Origin: Lachnospiraceae bacterium
GTDB taxonomy: Bacteria > Bacillota > Clostridia > Lachnospirales > Lachnospiraceae
DNA length: 64,000 bases
Direction of reading: 5' to 3'
NCBI GenBank assembly: GCA_017461775.1
Contig: JAFTXD010000047.1
Location: 1-64,000, forward strand
Positions 1 to 8,661 of the stretch are shown here, piece by piece. Every line of letters starts with the position of its first letter. Positions within the stretch are counted from its first letter, which is position 1. The translations under genes were made by a program, and so were the position numbers. Below the pieces are notes generated by a model. It was not told the origin of the DNA. It saw only the letters and a program-made list of their open reading frames with translations, and made no database searches.

Positions 1-1597
1 CGCACCACACCTTTGCTGTACCATTAAAGGTACCGGAGATATGTGTCTCCCTACGAAGCGGGTCGTACTCCTCTACAATAACACCTGCCAAATCCTTAAA
101 AGCTCCCGGAAGCGTCTGACGATTTAAGTTATTATACTTGTCACGGCCACCACTACGATAGGTAGTCACCAGCACGCCACCCTCTCTTACGTATTTCTCC
201 ACTGCCTTCATGACAGCATCATCCACCAGATTGTAAGCAGGCATATACACTACCTTGTACTTCTCAAAATCCCGGTTAGATACAGCGGTCATGATATTGT
301 AGTGGGCATTGGCCTCATAATAATCATACACCACATCCGTATATCGAAAATCTCTGTGATGGCGCTTGATATTATGAGCCCAGATATTATCATAATCACG
401 GTACACCATAACATCATAAGCATTCTTTTTACCCTCAAAATACTTGGCAACCTTAGGAAGCTCCAGGCCCATCTGCTTCACTTCCTCATACCGTCTGCGG
501 GGTACATTGTCATGGTCAATGATTCCGTGCCAGTACTGTTCCATACCATAATGCAGCACCTTCCAGCGGAAATAAAGGATTCCCTCTCCGCCATGAGCCA
601 GTGCCTGATATGCCCAAAGACGAATCTGCCCCGGCTCCGGGTTGATACCCATATGATCCCAGCCACATGGACCGGACTGCTCCTCAGCCACCACGAAATT
701 CTTATCCTTCAAACCACGCATAATCTCATGAGCCATGGCCACATAGGAAACCTCGGAATCTCCCCACTGGTTGTCCGGATAATTATCCCACATGACAAAA
801 TCCAAATCCGCCGCCAAGTCATAATAATCCAAATCTCCGAAATGTCCCATAAAATTGTGGCTCACCGGCTTATCCGTAAACTTTCTTATTTCCTCAATCT
901 GCGCTTTCTGGTAAGCCACCCAGGAATCGGAAGAAAAACGTTCAAACTCCAAATCCAGGGATGGATTGTGTGACCAGGCCTGGGCATTCTCCGGTTCACA
1001 AGAATTATAAGCCGGCAAAATAATATCCTCAAAGGATTCAAAATCCAGACTCCAGAATGCAGTTCCCCACTGTCTGTTTAACTCCTCTATGGACTCATAT
1101 CTCTCAGAAAGCCACTTTCCGAAGGCCTGTCTGCAATGCTCGCAGTAGCATCTGGCACTGCCGTGGCAGCCAAATTCATTATCAATCTGCCATGCAATCA
1201 CATTTTCGTTATCCTTATAATGCTCTGCCATTTTTCTTGCAATACGCACACTTGCTTCCTTGTACGCAGGATTGTTAGCACAGCCCTCTCTGCGGCTTCC
1301 CCACTCTTTCTTTCTTCCGTAGCGGTCACGCATCAGGATATCCGCCTTATTGGCCAGCCACTTTGGAGGTCCTGCCGTAGGCGTACAAAGAATGGTCTGA
1401 ATTCCATTTTTTGCAAGTAGTTCAATAGCCTCGTCCAGCCAGCTAAAATCGTACACTCCCTCCGCCGGTTCTAACTTCTTCCAGGCAAAATCCGCCATAC
1501 GAACCACATTCAGGCCCGCCTCCTTCATCCTCTGCACATCGGTTTCCCACTCAGATTTATCCCAATGCTCGGGATAATAACACGCCCCATATAACAT
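1..1597 (-). CDS. GH42 beta-galactosidase, 3' end beyond window
   Basis: Cytoplasmic retaining glycosidase that releases terminal beta-galactose from oligosaccharides. About 532 N-terminal residues are visible and the C-terminus runs off the window. The protein opens MLYGACYYPEHW, the GH42 start. It has the acid/base glutamate in WQIDNEF (E141) and a probable nucleophile in the AEEQ motif (E306). Cysteines C106, C150, C152 and C155 match the zinc-binding set known from the Thermus A4 enzyme, even in numbering. The ATG at 1597 follows a GGAGGGG ribosome site. The gene lies downstream of the AGCS transporter but has its own promoter. Family assignment is firm; the natural substrate (lactose, galactan or other) is not decided by sequence. 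Confidence 0.93.
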   Translation of the reverse strand, partial: MLYGACYYPEHWDKSEWETDVQRMKEAGLNVVRMADFAWKKLEPAEGVYDFSWLDEAIELLAKNGIQTILCTPTAGPPKWLANKADILMRDRYGRKKEWGSRREGCANNPAYKEASVRIARKMAEHYKDNENVIAWQIDNEFGCHGSARCYCEHCRQAFGKWLSERYESIEELNRQWGTAFWSLDFESFEDIILPAYNSCEPENAQAWSHNPSLDLEFERFSSDSWVAYQKAQIEEIRKFTDKPVSHNFMGHFGDLDYYDLAADLDFVMWDNYPDNQWGDSEVSYVAMAHEIMRGLKDKNFVVAEEQSGPCGWDHMGINPEPGQIRLWAYQALAHGGEGILYFRWKVLHYGMEQYWHGIIDHDNVPRRRYEEVKQMGLELPKVAKYFEGKKNAYDVMVYRDYDNIWAHNIKRHHRDFRYTDVVYDYYEANAHYNIMTAVSNRDFEKYKVVYMPAYNLVDDAVMKAVEKYVREGGVLVTTYRSGGRDKYNNLNRQTLPGAFKDLAGVIVEEYDPLRRETHISGTFNGTAKVWC

Positions 1598-1626
1598 AAG
1601 CAACCCCTCCAATTCATATTTTTTTA

Positions 1627-1635
1627 ATTATACCA
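1627..1635 (-). promoter_or_regulatory. Extended -10 promoter for the GH42 gene
   Basis: On the minus strand TGG-TATAAT gives an extended -10 about 30 bases upstream of the start codon. The -35 region falls in the preceding terminator stem and is poor. Confidence 0.5.
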
Positions 1636-1642
1636 TAGCAAT

Positions 1643-1675
1643 AAAAAATCGTCGCCAGTTTTGGCGACGATTTTT
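1643..1675 (-). terminator. Intrinsic terminator of the AGCS transporter gene
   Basis: A 13-bp perfect stem (AAAAATCGTCGCC and its complement) with a 6-base loop follows the stop codon at 1682 by a few bases and ends in a T run on the minus strand. The A/T flanks make it symmetric. Confidence 0.85.
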
Positions 1676-1681
1676 ACAAAA

Positions 1682-3070
1682 TTATGCTGCTTTATCATCC
1701 TTCTTCTTAAAGGAATACTTCTTCGCACAGCTGGTAACGATACCGGACAATGCAAAGAGTGCGATGGTATTAGGGATAACCATCAGCTGGTTAAACATAT
1801 CGGATAACTCCCACACAAGGTCATTAGACAGACAGGAGCCCATGAAAATAAATACAATGGCAATGAGAGAGTACACAGGCACTGCCTTCTTACCGAATAA
1901 ATACTCTACATTTACCTTACCGAAATAGTTCCAGCCAAGGATGGTAGAAAATGCAAAGAAGAATAAGCAAATTGCTACAAATCCGCTACCGGCTACGCTT
2001 CCGATAGCACTGGAATATGCCAGCTGTACCATGTTTGCCTTGGAAACCCCCTCTGCTGCGCCACCTGCAAGCACTCCGTTACCTGCATAGAGACAGGAAA
2101 TAACCACCAGTGCGGTCATATTAAGTACCACGAAGGTATCGATAAATACACCAATCATGGCTACCACACCCTGCTCATGAGGATTCTTTACATTGGCAAG
2201 TGCGTGTGCATGAGGAGTAGAACCCATACCTGCTTCGTTAGAGAAAAGACCTCTCTTCGCACCCTGACTGATAGCAGTCTTTAACGCGTAACCGAAGCCA
2301 CCACCGATAATTGCCTGAGGAGCAAAGGCATACTTAAAGATAAGACCAATTGCTTCCGGCACATAGGTAATACGACAAACTAAAATAATCACACCACCAA
2401 GTAAATAAAGCACCGCCATAACAGGTACCAATTTCTCAGTAACTGCAGCCAGTCTCTGCACGCCACCAAGGAAAATCACTGCTGCAAACACAGCTACCAC
2501 AATTCCGATAGCCCATGCAGGAATACCAAATGCAGAGCTACAGGTCTCACCAATGGAATTGGACTGTACCATACATCCGGTAAAGCCAAGCGCAAAAATC
2601 GTTGCCAGACCAAAAAATACTGCCAAGAAGGAACCAAATTTATTGGGGAATGCCTTCTTGATATAGTAAACAGGACCACCCTTTACGGTTCCATCGTCGG
2701 AAATCACCTTGGTCTCCTGGGCTAAAACTGCCTCCGCATAGATTGCAGCCATGGCAAAAAATGCAATGATCCACATCCAGAAAATCGCACCGGGACCACC
2801 GGTTAAAATGGCACCACTTACACCGACGATATTACCGGTACCAACCTGCGCTGCAATAGCGGTTGTCAGCGCCTGGAATGAACTCATACCCTTTTCCTGC
2901 TTACCGCCCTTCATGGAGAAGTTACCAAATACTCTTCTCATACCCTCCTTAAAGCAACGAACCTGTACAAACTTTGTCTTCACAGTAAAGAAAATACCGG
3001 TTCCCAGAAGAAGAATAATCAGTACATAGTCTGATAAATACTGGTTGATTGTTTGAACTACTTTTAACAT
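1682..3070 (-). CDS. AGCS-family Na+:alanine/glycine symporter
   Basis: Sodium-coupled uptake of alanine or glycine across the cytoplasmic membrane. The 462-residue protein has about ten or eleven hydrophobic segments and the AGCS signature around GLFSNEAGMGSTPHAHA. The ATG at 3070 is chosen because a GGAGGT ribosome site sits at 3077-3082; a longer reading from 3109 would place that site inside the gene. The leader carries a glycine riboswitch and a terminator hairpin, which makes glycine a likely substrate as well as regulator. A cation other than sodium cannot be excluded from sequence. Confidence 0.93.
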   Translation of the reverse strand: MLKVVQTINQYLSDYVLIILLLGTGIFFTVKTKFVQVRCFKEGMRRVFGNFSMKGGKQEKGMSSFQALTTAIAAQVGTGNIVGVSGAILTGGPGAIFWMWIIAFFAMAAIYAEAVLAQETKVISDDGTVKGGPVYYIKKAFPNKFGSFLAVFFGLATIFALGFTGCMVQSNSIGETCSSAFGIPAWAIGIVVAVFAAVIFLGGVQRLAAVTEKLVPVMAVLYLLGGVIILVCRITYVPEAIGLIFKYAFAPQAIIGGGFGYALKTAISQGAKRGLFSNEAGMGSTPHAHALANVKNPHEQGVVAMIGVFIDTFVVLNMTALVVISCLYAGNGVLAGGAAEGVSKANMVQLAYSSAIGSVAGSGFVAICLFFFAFSTILGWNYFGKVNVEYLFGKKAVPVYSLIAIVFIFMGSCLSNDLVWELSDMFNQLMVIPNTIALFALSGIVTSCAKKYSFKKKDDKAA

Positions 3071-3108
3071 GTTTCGACCTCCACAATTTTTCTTTTGTCT
3101 TTTCCTCA

Positions 3109-3145
3109 CAAATAAAAATGTCGCTAAGATTATCTCTTAACGACT
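3109..3145 (-). terminator. Leader terminator (riboswitch expression platform)
   Basis: The minus strand reads GTCGTTAAGA, a 5-base loop, TCTTAGCGAC, then ATTTTTATTT. It sits between the glycine aptamer and the start codon of the symporter, so read-through here is the probable control step. Confidence 0.75.
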
Positions 3146-3213
3146 CTGGATTCGGAAATAGCCATACAAATACATACAGACTTCATAGAGGTCTTATGAC
3201 TGTAAAAATATGT

Positions 3214-3336
3214 GCTCTGTCCTTTTGCCTGAGAGTTGCGGCATGAGCCTTGCCCCTTCGGCACTCATTTCTGAGCTTCTCCAGAGTTCCATCCACCTTC
3301 GGTCACTGCCAGGCAGCTTCTGAAAGCTTCAGCGGA
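3214..3336 (-). ncRNA. Glycine riboswitch (one full aptamer plus a partial 5' element)
   Basis: The full aptamer (3215-3286, minus strand) has the class hallmarks: CTCTGGAGA at its 5' end, GCCGAAGGGGCAA in the middle, and AACTCTCAGGCAAAAGGAC closing with CAGAG, which pairs with the opening CTCTG. Upstream, 3287-3336 contains TGACCGAAGG, resembling the central motif of a second aptamer but without the other conserved blocks. This fits a singlet riboswitch with a degenerate 'ghost' 5' aptamer, a class described for glycine riboswitches next to transporters. A promoter lies directly upstream and a terminator downstream. Confidence 0.9.
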
Positions 3337-3348
3337 TTTACAGTTGCT

Positions 3349-3376
3349 ATTATATCATACTGTCTCTATTTTGCAA
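3349..3376 (-). promoter_or_regulatory. Sigma-A promoter for the riboswitch-symporter transcript
   Basis: The minus strand has TTGCAA (3371-3376), a 16-base spacer and TATAAT (3349-3354), just upstream of the riboswitch. Confidence 0.75.
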
Positions 3377-3427
3377 CACTTTCACACTGTAAAATTTCAA
3401 ATTTTTACAGTACTTTTCTCCTGTTAT

Positions 3428-3456
3428 TTGACATCATCCCCTCAGCTATTTATAAT
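3428..3456 (+). promoter_or_regulatory. Consensus sigma-A promoter for the SpoU methyltransferase
   Basis: TTGACA (3428-3433), a 17-base spacer and TATAAT (3451-3456): a full-consensus promoter 31 bases before the start codon. Confidence 0.85.
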
Positions 3457-3486
3457 ATCTATGAAATATTACCTAAGGAGCTTTCC

Positions 3487-4305
3487 ATGTCAACATTTAT
3501 TGAAATTACAGATTTTAACGCCAAAGAGCTTGATATTTATGCCCGCCTTAATGAAAACCAGCTTCTGCACTACTACGAACCCCATGGGGGTCTTTTTATT
3601 GCAGAAAGCCCCAAGGTAATTGAACGAGCCCTAAATGCCGGATATGAACCGGAATCCTTTTTGATTGCAGGGCAGCACATAAACGAAGAAACATTAGCGA
3701 TTATAAACCGTTATGAGAATATCCCTGTCTACACTGCGGAATTTGACCTTTTAACCAAGCTCACAGGTTTTCAGCTGACCAGAGGCATGCTCTGCGCCAT
3801 GAAGCGTCGTACCCTTCCCTCCTTAGAGAAGCTGTGTCAAAATGCACGTCGTATCGCCATTTTAGAAAATGTGATGAATCCCACCAATGTGGGTGCTATC
3901 TTCCGCTCCGCTGCTGCACTGAACATGGATGCGGTCATATTGACCGATGGATGCAGTAATCCCTTATACCGCCGCGCTGCCAGAGTCAGTATGGGCACGG
4001 TTTTTCAGATTCCCTGGACGATTCTCCCGGAGGAAGGCTGGCCCACAGACTGCATAAATACCCTGCATAGCCTGGGCTTCAAAACTGCTGCTATGGCTCT
4101 TAACGACAATTCCGTATCCATCGATGATGCCGCCCTTATGAAGGAAGAAAAGCTGGCCATCATCCTTGGCACTGAAGGCGACGGACTGGCAGATACCACC
4201 ATCAAAGGCTGTGATTATACTGTGAAAATCCCCATGACCCATGGCGTGGACTCCCTGAATGTAGCCGCTGCCAGTGCTGTGGCATTCTGGCAATTAGGAA
4301 GATAA
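3487..4305 (+). CDS. TrmH/SpoU-family 2'-O-ribose RNA methyltransferase
   Basis: Transfers a methyl group from S-adenosylmethionine to a ribose 2'-OH in rRNA or tRNA. The 272-residue protein has an N-terminal RNA-binding region (about 1-115) and a C-terminal SPOUT knot domain. All three SpoU motifs are present: NPTNVGAIFRSAAAL (131-145), ILGTEGDGL (226-234) and IPM...SLNVAAASAVAFW (248-268). The ATG at 3487 is chosen because AAGGAG ends seven bases earlier and a perfect promoter precedes it. A longer in-frame reading would run back into the divergent riboswitch promoter. It is a lone gene between two oppositely read units. The target nucleotide is not evident. Confidence 0.9.
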   Translation: MSTFIEITDFNAKELDIYARLNENQLLHYYEPHGGLFIAESPKVIERALNAGYEPESFLIAGQHINEETLAIINRYENIPVYTAEFDLLTKLTGFQLTRGMLCAMKRRTLPSLEKLCQNARRIAILENVMNPTNVGAIFRSAAALNMDAVILTDGCSNPLYRRAARVSMGTVFQIPWTILPEEGWPTDCINTLHSLGFKTAAMALNDNSVSIDDAALMKEEKLAIILGTEGDGLADTTIKGCDYTVKIPMTHGVDSLNVAAASAVAFWQLGR

Positions 4306-4374
4306 TCTTGTCCTTTTAATGCGTTACAGCTCCGGCAAAATTAAAAATACAATACATCAATAGTTAACAAAATT

Positions 4375-4415
4375 AAAGCAGACAAAAACCTAAACTTTTG
4401 TCTGCTTTGTTTTTA
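4375..4415. terminator. Bidirectional terminator between converging genes
   Basis: A 13-bp perfect stem (AAAGCAGACAAAA and its complement, 4375-4387 and 4396-4408) with T-rich tails on both strands lies between the stop codons of the methyltransferase (plus) and the surface protein (minus). Confidence 0.85.
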
Positions 4416-4431
4416 TTATTACAAATTGAAT

Positions 4432-7400
4432 TTATTTAACTGTTTCCTTTCTACGGCAGTTTTCTAAAACTACGATGCCGATTTCGCTGAGGAACAGTAG
4501 GAGTAACCACAGGGTAACATGGGAATTATCTCCGGTTTTAGGACTCTGAGGACCAGTCGAAGTTGTAGGTACGCCTATATTGTAAGTACAAACATCACAC
4601 TTGCCGTCCGTGTTTTCGTCCTTGTGAGCCGCGGTACCTGCCTTATGGCCACAGGCACACTCGTTCCAATGGTTATCCTTATCGGACTTCCATCCGGTGC
4701 CGTATGCATGTGTATGGCTGAGAACAGGTGTAATCTCATATCCGCATACAGCGCACTTGACCGGATTGTTCTCTGTAGCAGCTGCACGGTCGGGAGTATG
4801 AGCGGCAACACTGCCGTTTTCAAAGGTTTCTGTGCCCTTTTCGCCACAAGCGCAGGACTTGTAGTACTTAGCAGGAACAGTGCAGTTAGCACCGCTTGCC
4901 TTATACCGCTCGTCTACTACTTCCTTATCAAATACATGAGTATGTGCAAGCTGCTGTTCGATAACGTGATAGCAGATAGTGCACTTAATAGCGTATTCTT
5001 CCGTAGCATTGCCCTGGTGGTCTGGAGTATGGGGTGCAAAGCTGATCTTTTCAGTACAGCCGGAAGTCTTACAAGCATACCAGTGACCGGAATCATCCTT
5101 ACTCAAGATATTCTCGGAACTGTGATCGGTCACGGTGCCGTAGGTTACACCGCAATCATCGCATACCGCTGCTTTTTGACAGGTCGCCACATTCGCACCG
5201 GTAGAGGTATGCACTGCCTTGGAGCTGTCAATCACTGCACCACAGCCTGCAACAGAGCAGATGTGCCAATGATGTGATCCGTCTTTTTCCCACGCAGTGC
5301 CTTCCGTATGACCCAGCTTTGTCAGATTGCCCCATGCTACGATGTCGGCAATTTCGGTAACGCCGTTGGCATCCTCAAAGAACTTACCGCAGCCTTCGCA
5401 TTTGTAATAGGCTTCCTTACCGCCATTTTCGCAGGTAGGCCATACCTTTGTAACAGGCTGAATGTTGCATGTGTGGGTAGCATCCTCCCAAACAGCGGTT
5501 ATGGTGGTGTTTTCAATAAAATAAGCTTTGTCGCCGACAGCCTTTTCGCTGCCGTTCACGCTCCATGCCTTGAACTGCTTGCCGGCAGGTGCGGTAAAGC
5601 CACATTCGGGGAGTGTATATTCTTTGGCGCAAACAATCACTTTGTTCTCCATAGTATCGGTGCCGCCGTTTGCATCAAAGGAGACCGTAATGTTATACGC
5701 AGGCATGATTTTCACATATTTACTATTCATCCCCAACTCACCATAGGCAGTCAGAGGGGTTCCGGTGGCAGATGCGCTTGCCAGTACCGTGGAACCATTC
5801 GCAATTAATGCTCCATTGTAGGAACTGAGTGCCTCTCCATAATTGCTGGCAGCTGTGATAGTACATCCACTTTCCACCACAATATTGTTTCCGGAATGGA
5901 TGGCATTGTAGAAGTAACCGCCATCCGCCTCTGATGCCTTAACATTCAGACTACCGTCTCCTGTGAAAGTAAGCTCACCTGTGTAGATGGCATATCTATG
6001 GGAAGAGGTTGCTGCACCGCCGGACGGATCACCGTAAACAGTATTGTCGCCGATCAGATGTATGGTCAGCTTGCCGTCATGATAATAGCCCGTATGAATA
6101 GCGGAAGTTATAGTACCTCCCATATGTGCGCTATGAATCGTCGCGTTGTTCAGTGTAAGGGTCTGGGTTACGGGATCATAGCTTACAGTACCGGTGATAT
6201 TGGTACCGGTGATACTATGGGCATTTTGGTAGGTAGCACCTACACCACCAACTGAGAGGCCATAGTTCTCTATTTCCCATGCAGCCTTCACGGTAATATC
6301 GCCGGTAACGGTGATTGTATCGCCGGGTTGCATTACAGTGCCATCCACAAGCCAGCCCGCAAAGTACCTGTTACTCGGCTCATAAAATCCGGCAGAAGGC
6401 CAGTTGTTTTCGGGAAGTGTGTATGTGAATGTACCGGAGCCGTTCGACACCGAATCTATATGACCGCTAGTGGAACCGTTTCCGTCAAAGTACACAGCAA
6501 AGGTATCAGGATCATCCTCCCAAACAGCTTCTACAGAGGTATCAGCTGCCACATTGATTGTTGCGCCAACCGCCATTTCCTCGCCGCCTACTTCCCAAGC
6601 CTTGAACTGCATGCCTGCAGGAGGGGTAAAGCCATTGGCAGGGAGGGTGTATGCACCGACAACAGCTTTTACCTTCTCCATGTAGCCGCTGCCGCCGCCA
6701 CTATAAAAGGACACGGTAAAGGTATCAGGATCATCCTCCCAAACAGCGGTTACATAGGTTCGGGATGTCACGAGGATCGTTTCACCAACCGCCTTTTCCT
6801 CACCACCTACTCTCCAAGCCTTGAACAGCATACCGGCAGGAGGAGTAAAGTTGTTGGCAGGGAGGGTGTATGCACCGACAATATTTTCCGCATTTGCCAT
6901 GGTACCGGTGCCTTCGTCTGCGTAAAAGGACACGGTATAGGTGCTGCCGGGGGCGGCATACGAAGCCTTGAACCACTTTTTCCCGTCCAGACTGCCGGTA
7001 GTATAACTCTGCGCATTTGTGCCATCAGCATTCTCACTAACCAGCGCATATACGCCGGATTGCAAAGTGGGAGATATTGAAATTGCCCTTTCACTTGCAC
7101 TAATCGTTACGGTACCCGTTGTAATCGTAGCTGAGCTCACATTCATACCGTATTTGCCACCGGTCAATATCAGTTCACCATCGCCAAGAATGGTGATATT
7201 ATTGCCGCTCAAAACAGACTCTGCGTTGTTTGCGGTCAGTTGGTTAGTTCCCCGCAGTTCCAGAGTTAGAGGACATTTGAACATCAGCCAATCACTCGTA
7301 CCGGAATATGACAACCAAAGGTCGTTCAGAATCAAGCGGTACCCGGTCGTTTCCTTTTGCACAGCCCAATCCCAACCGGAATCAGGCAGCGTGCTTACAT

Positions 7401-7710
7401 TTACGGCAAGCTCTTCTGAACCCCAATAGGATGCCGTACCGTAGGTGTAATAATCCTCCGTGGTGGGCATAGTAATGTTCATAAAACCAGAGGATCCCCA
7501 ATGGAAACCAATGCCATCGTCAGAAACATCGTCCACCCCCGCTGCAATTACCGTAGCAGGCAACATGCCGCAAAGCATAACCACTGCCATGAGCATCGCC
7601 ATAGCAGGCTTTGTTTTCCTTTCCATATATTTTGTGCTCTTTTTTGCATAGTGCCAAATTATAGCAAATGGCAACAGACAAAAGAGCATTACTTTTTTCC
7701 AAGTATTCAT
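4432..7710 (-). CDS. Large repeat-rich cell-wall-anchored surface protein (SPKTG)
   Basis: Exported surface protein of 1092 residues; function unknown. Order: a short N-terminal hydrophobic stretch, a second hydrophobic signal region ending near PATVIAA, a carbohydrate-binding-like region, then several InlB-type (Listeria-Bacteroides) repeats of about 70 residues ending in AVWED. A region of right-handed-helix-like strands follows, then five or six Cys/His repeats of the form YKC..CG / CAVCGYEI, then a C-terminal SPKTGD motif, a hydrophobic segment and a basic tail. SPKTG is a known substrate motif of Clostridioides difficile sortase B. The ATG at 7710 follows AAAGGAG; the longer reading from 7794 has no ribosome site. 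The gene is divergent from a MerR regulator whose operator overlaps its promoter. Confidence 0.85.
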   Translation of the reverse strand: MNTWKKVMLFCLLPFAIIWHYAKKSTKYMERKTKPAMAMLMAVVMLCGMLPATVIAAGVDDVSDDGIGFHWGSSGFMNITMPTTEDYYTYGTASYWGSEELAVNVSTLPDSGWDWAVQKETTGYRLILNDLWLSYSGTSDWLMFKCPLTLELRGTNQLTANNAESVLSGNNITILGDGELILTGGKYGMNVSSATITTGTVTISASERAISISPTLQSGVYALVSENADGTNAQSYTTGSLDGKKWFKASYAAPGSTYTVSFYADEGTGTMANAENIVGAYTLPANNFTPPAGMLFKAWRVGGEEKAVGETILVTSRTYVTAVWEDDPDTFTVSFYSGGGSGYMEKVKAVVGAYTLPANGFTPPAGMQFKAWEVGGEEMAVGATINVAADTSVEAVWEDDPDTFAVYFDGNGSTSGHIDSVSNGSGTFTYTLPENNWPSAGFYEPSNRYFAGWLVDGTVMQPGDTITVTGDITVKAAWEIENYGLSVGGVGATYQNAHSITGTNITGTVSYDPVTQTLTLNNATIHSAHMGGTITSAIHTGYYHDGKLTIHLIGDNTVYGDPSGGAATSSHRYAIYTGELTFTGDGSLNVKASEADGGYFYNAIHSGNNIVVESGCTITAASNYGEALSSYNGALIANGSTVLASASATGTPLTAYGELGMNSKYVKIMPAYNITVSFDANGGTDTMENKVIVCAKEYTLPECGFTAPAGKQFKAWSVNGSEKAVGDKAYFIENTTITAVWEDATHTCNIQPVTKVWPTCENGGKEAYYKCEGCGKFFEDANGVTEIADIVAWGNLTKLGHTEGTAWEKDGSHHWHICSVAGCGAVIDSSKAVHTSTGANVATCQKAAVCDDCGVTYGTVTDHSSENILSKDDSGHWYACKTSGCTEKISFAPHTPDHQGNATEEYAIKCTICYHVIEQQLAHTHVFDKEVVDERYKASGANCTVPAKYYKSCACGEKGTETFENGSVAAHTPDRAAATENNPVKCAVCGYEITPVLSHTHAYGTGWKSDKDNHWNECACGHKAGTAAHKDENTDGKCDVCTYNIGVPTTSTGPQSPKTGDNSHVTLWLLLLFLSEIGIVVLENCRRKETVK
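6502..6939 (-). repeat. Tandem 219-bp repeat coding for InlB-type units
   Basis: Two adjacent, closely similar 219-bp units (73 codons) start at 6502 and 6721 with the same GGTATCAGGATCATCCTCC string. More diverged units of the same kind lie at about 6280-6500 and 5480-5700. Units of this similarity can expand or contract by recombination. Confidence 0.8.
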
Positions 7711-7771
7711 AAGTAAGACTCCTTTCCTACAGAACCTAATAAGCTCTCTAATAATTATTTCGCGAATTTTC

Positions 7772-7800
7772 TTGCAAAAATACACGAATAACATTATACT
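7772..7800 (+). promoter_or_regulatory. Sigma-A promoter for the MerR regulator
   Basis: TTGCAA (7772-7777), a 17-base spacer and TATACT (7795-7800). The predicted start point falls just before the dyad at 7811-7830, so the regulator probably controls itself. Confidence 0.7.
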
Positions 7801-7803
7801 GCA

Positions 7804-7834
7804 ATCATAACCTGTCCCCCAGGGGACAAGTCAA
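7804..7834 (-). promoter_or_regulatory. MerR-type promoter with 19-bp spacer and dyad operator
   Basis: The minus strand reads TTGACT (7829-7834), a 19-base spacer, then TATGAT (7804-7809). The spacer is filled by the dyad CTTGTCCCC/TGGGGGACAGG (7811-7830). A 19-bp spacer with a central inverted repeat is the hallmark of promoters that MerR-family activators untwist. It drives the large surface protein. Confidence 0.85.
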
Positions 7835-7878
7835 TTGGCTTTTCCGAACTTTTTCTAAAATAGTTTGAGGTGCTTCTA

Positions 7879-8661
7879 ATGAAAAAACACGATGAATCAT
7901 TATTTCAAATCGGCGAAGTGACAAAAATAATGGGTATTACCCGCAAAACACTTCTTGTTTTTGAGGATATGGGGCTTTTGACTCCTGCCGTCAAGGATGA
8001 GGAAAGCGGATATAGATATTACTCTGCAGATAATATGACACAGATTCGTTCCATCCGTTCTTTGCAAACGCTTGGACTTTCGCTTAAAGAAGTGGCAGAA
8101 TACTATTACGATACAGAAAATATCGATAAACATTTAGCTCGTCTTATGGAACTTAGGACATCTTTGGATAGAAATATACAGATGCTTCAAGTTCGTTCTG
8201 CTAAGCAAGGTGAGTTGACCGTGCGAAAAACCACCCTTCCCCGACAGGTCTGCTTCTGCCGACGTTATGAGTGTGAAAATGTTGGTGAAGCTGCAACCGT
8301 TCTGCGGGATACATACATTGCCGCTGCCCGTACTGGTAAAATGGCAATGCTTAGCCGTATGTTCACTATGCGAATGTCTAAGCCGACAGAAAAGCTGGAT
8401 CTTATGTGCTGTATCCCCGTAGAGGATAACTTTGACGGCCCGGAACGCACCGAATTTACAGAATCCCCGGCATTGTGTATCTACTACCGTGGACCGTATG
8501 AAGGAACGGCTATCGCAATACGGGCATTGATGGCTTATGTAAAAGAAAACAACATCGAAATAACTGGCCCATTCCGTTCAATTTATTTGGAAGGGCCACC
8601 TAACCGTGGAGAAAAAAGCGACGATTATATCACGCAGGTAGCCGTGCCGATTAAGGAATAA
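7879..8661 (+). CDS. MerR-family regulator with GyrI-like effector domain (BmrR type)
   Basis: Transcription activator of 260 residues. Residues 8-75 form the MerR winged helix (FQIGEVTKIMGI, then GYRYYSADNM), followed by a dimer coiled coil (about 80-115) and a C-terminal GyrI/BmrR-like domain (about 125-260) that in relatives binds lipophilic or cationic small molecules. The ATG at 7879 is used because GAGGTG lies about seven bases upstream; an in-frame GTG at 7870 overlaps that site. It is divergent from the surface-protein gene with a MerR-type operator between them, so that gene and its own are the most likely targets. The ligand is unknown. Confidence 0.88.
   Translation: MKKHDESLFQIGEVTKIMGITRKTLLVFEDMGLLTPAVKDEESGYRYYSADNMTQIRSIRSLQTLGLSLKEVAEYYYDTENIDKHLARLMELRTSLDRNIQMLQVRSAKQGELTVRKTTLPRQVCFCRRYECENVGEAATVLRDTYIAAARTGKMAMLSRMFTMRMSKPTEKLDLMCCIPVEDNFDGPERTEFTESPALCIYYRGPYEGTAIAIRALMAYVKENNIEITGPFRSIYLEGPPNRGEKSDDYITQVAVPIKE

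Noticed and set aside
302..1420. Several plus-strand reading frames across the first 1.6 kb
   Set aside because: They are opposite the GH42 gene, whose minus-strand frame carries full family motifs and has a ribosome site; the plus-strand frames show none.
4519..7080. Long plus-strand reading frames opposite the surface protein
   Set aside because: They are shadows of the repeated minus-strand gene; no ribosome sites or family motifs, and their composition follows the repeats.
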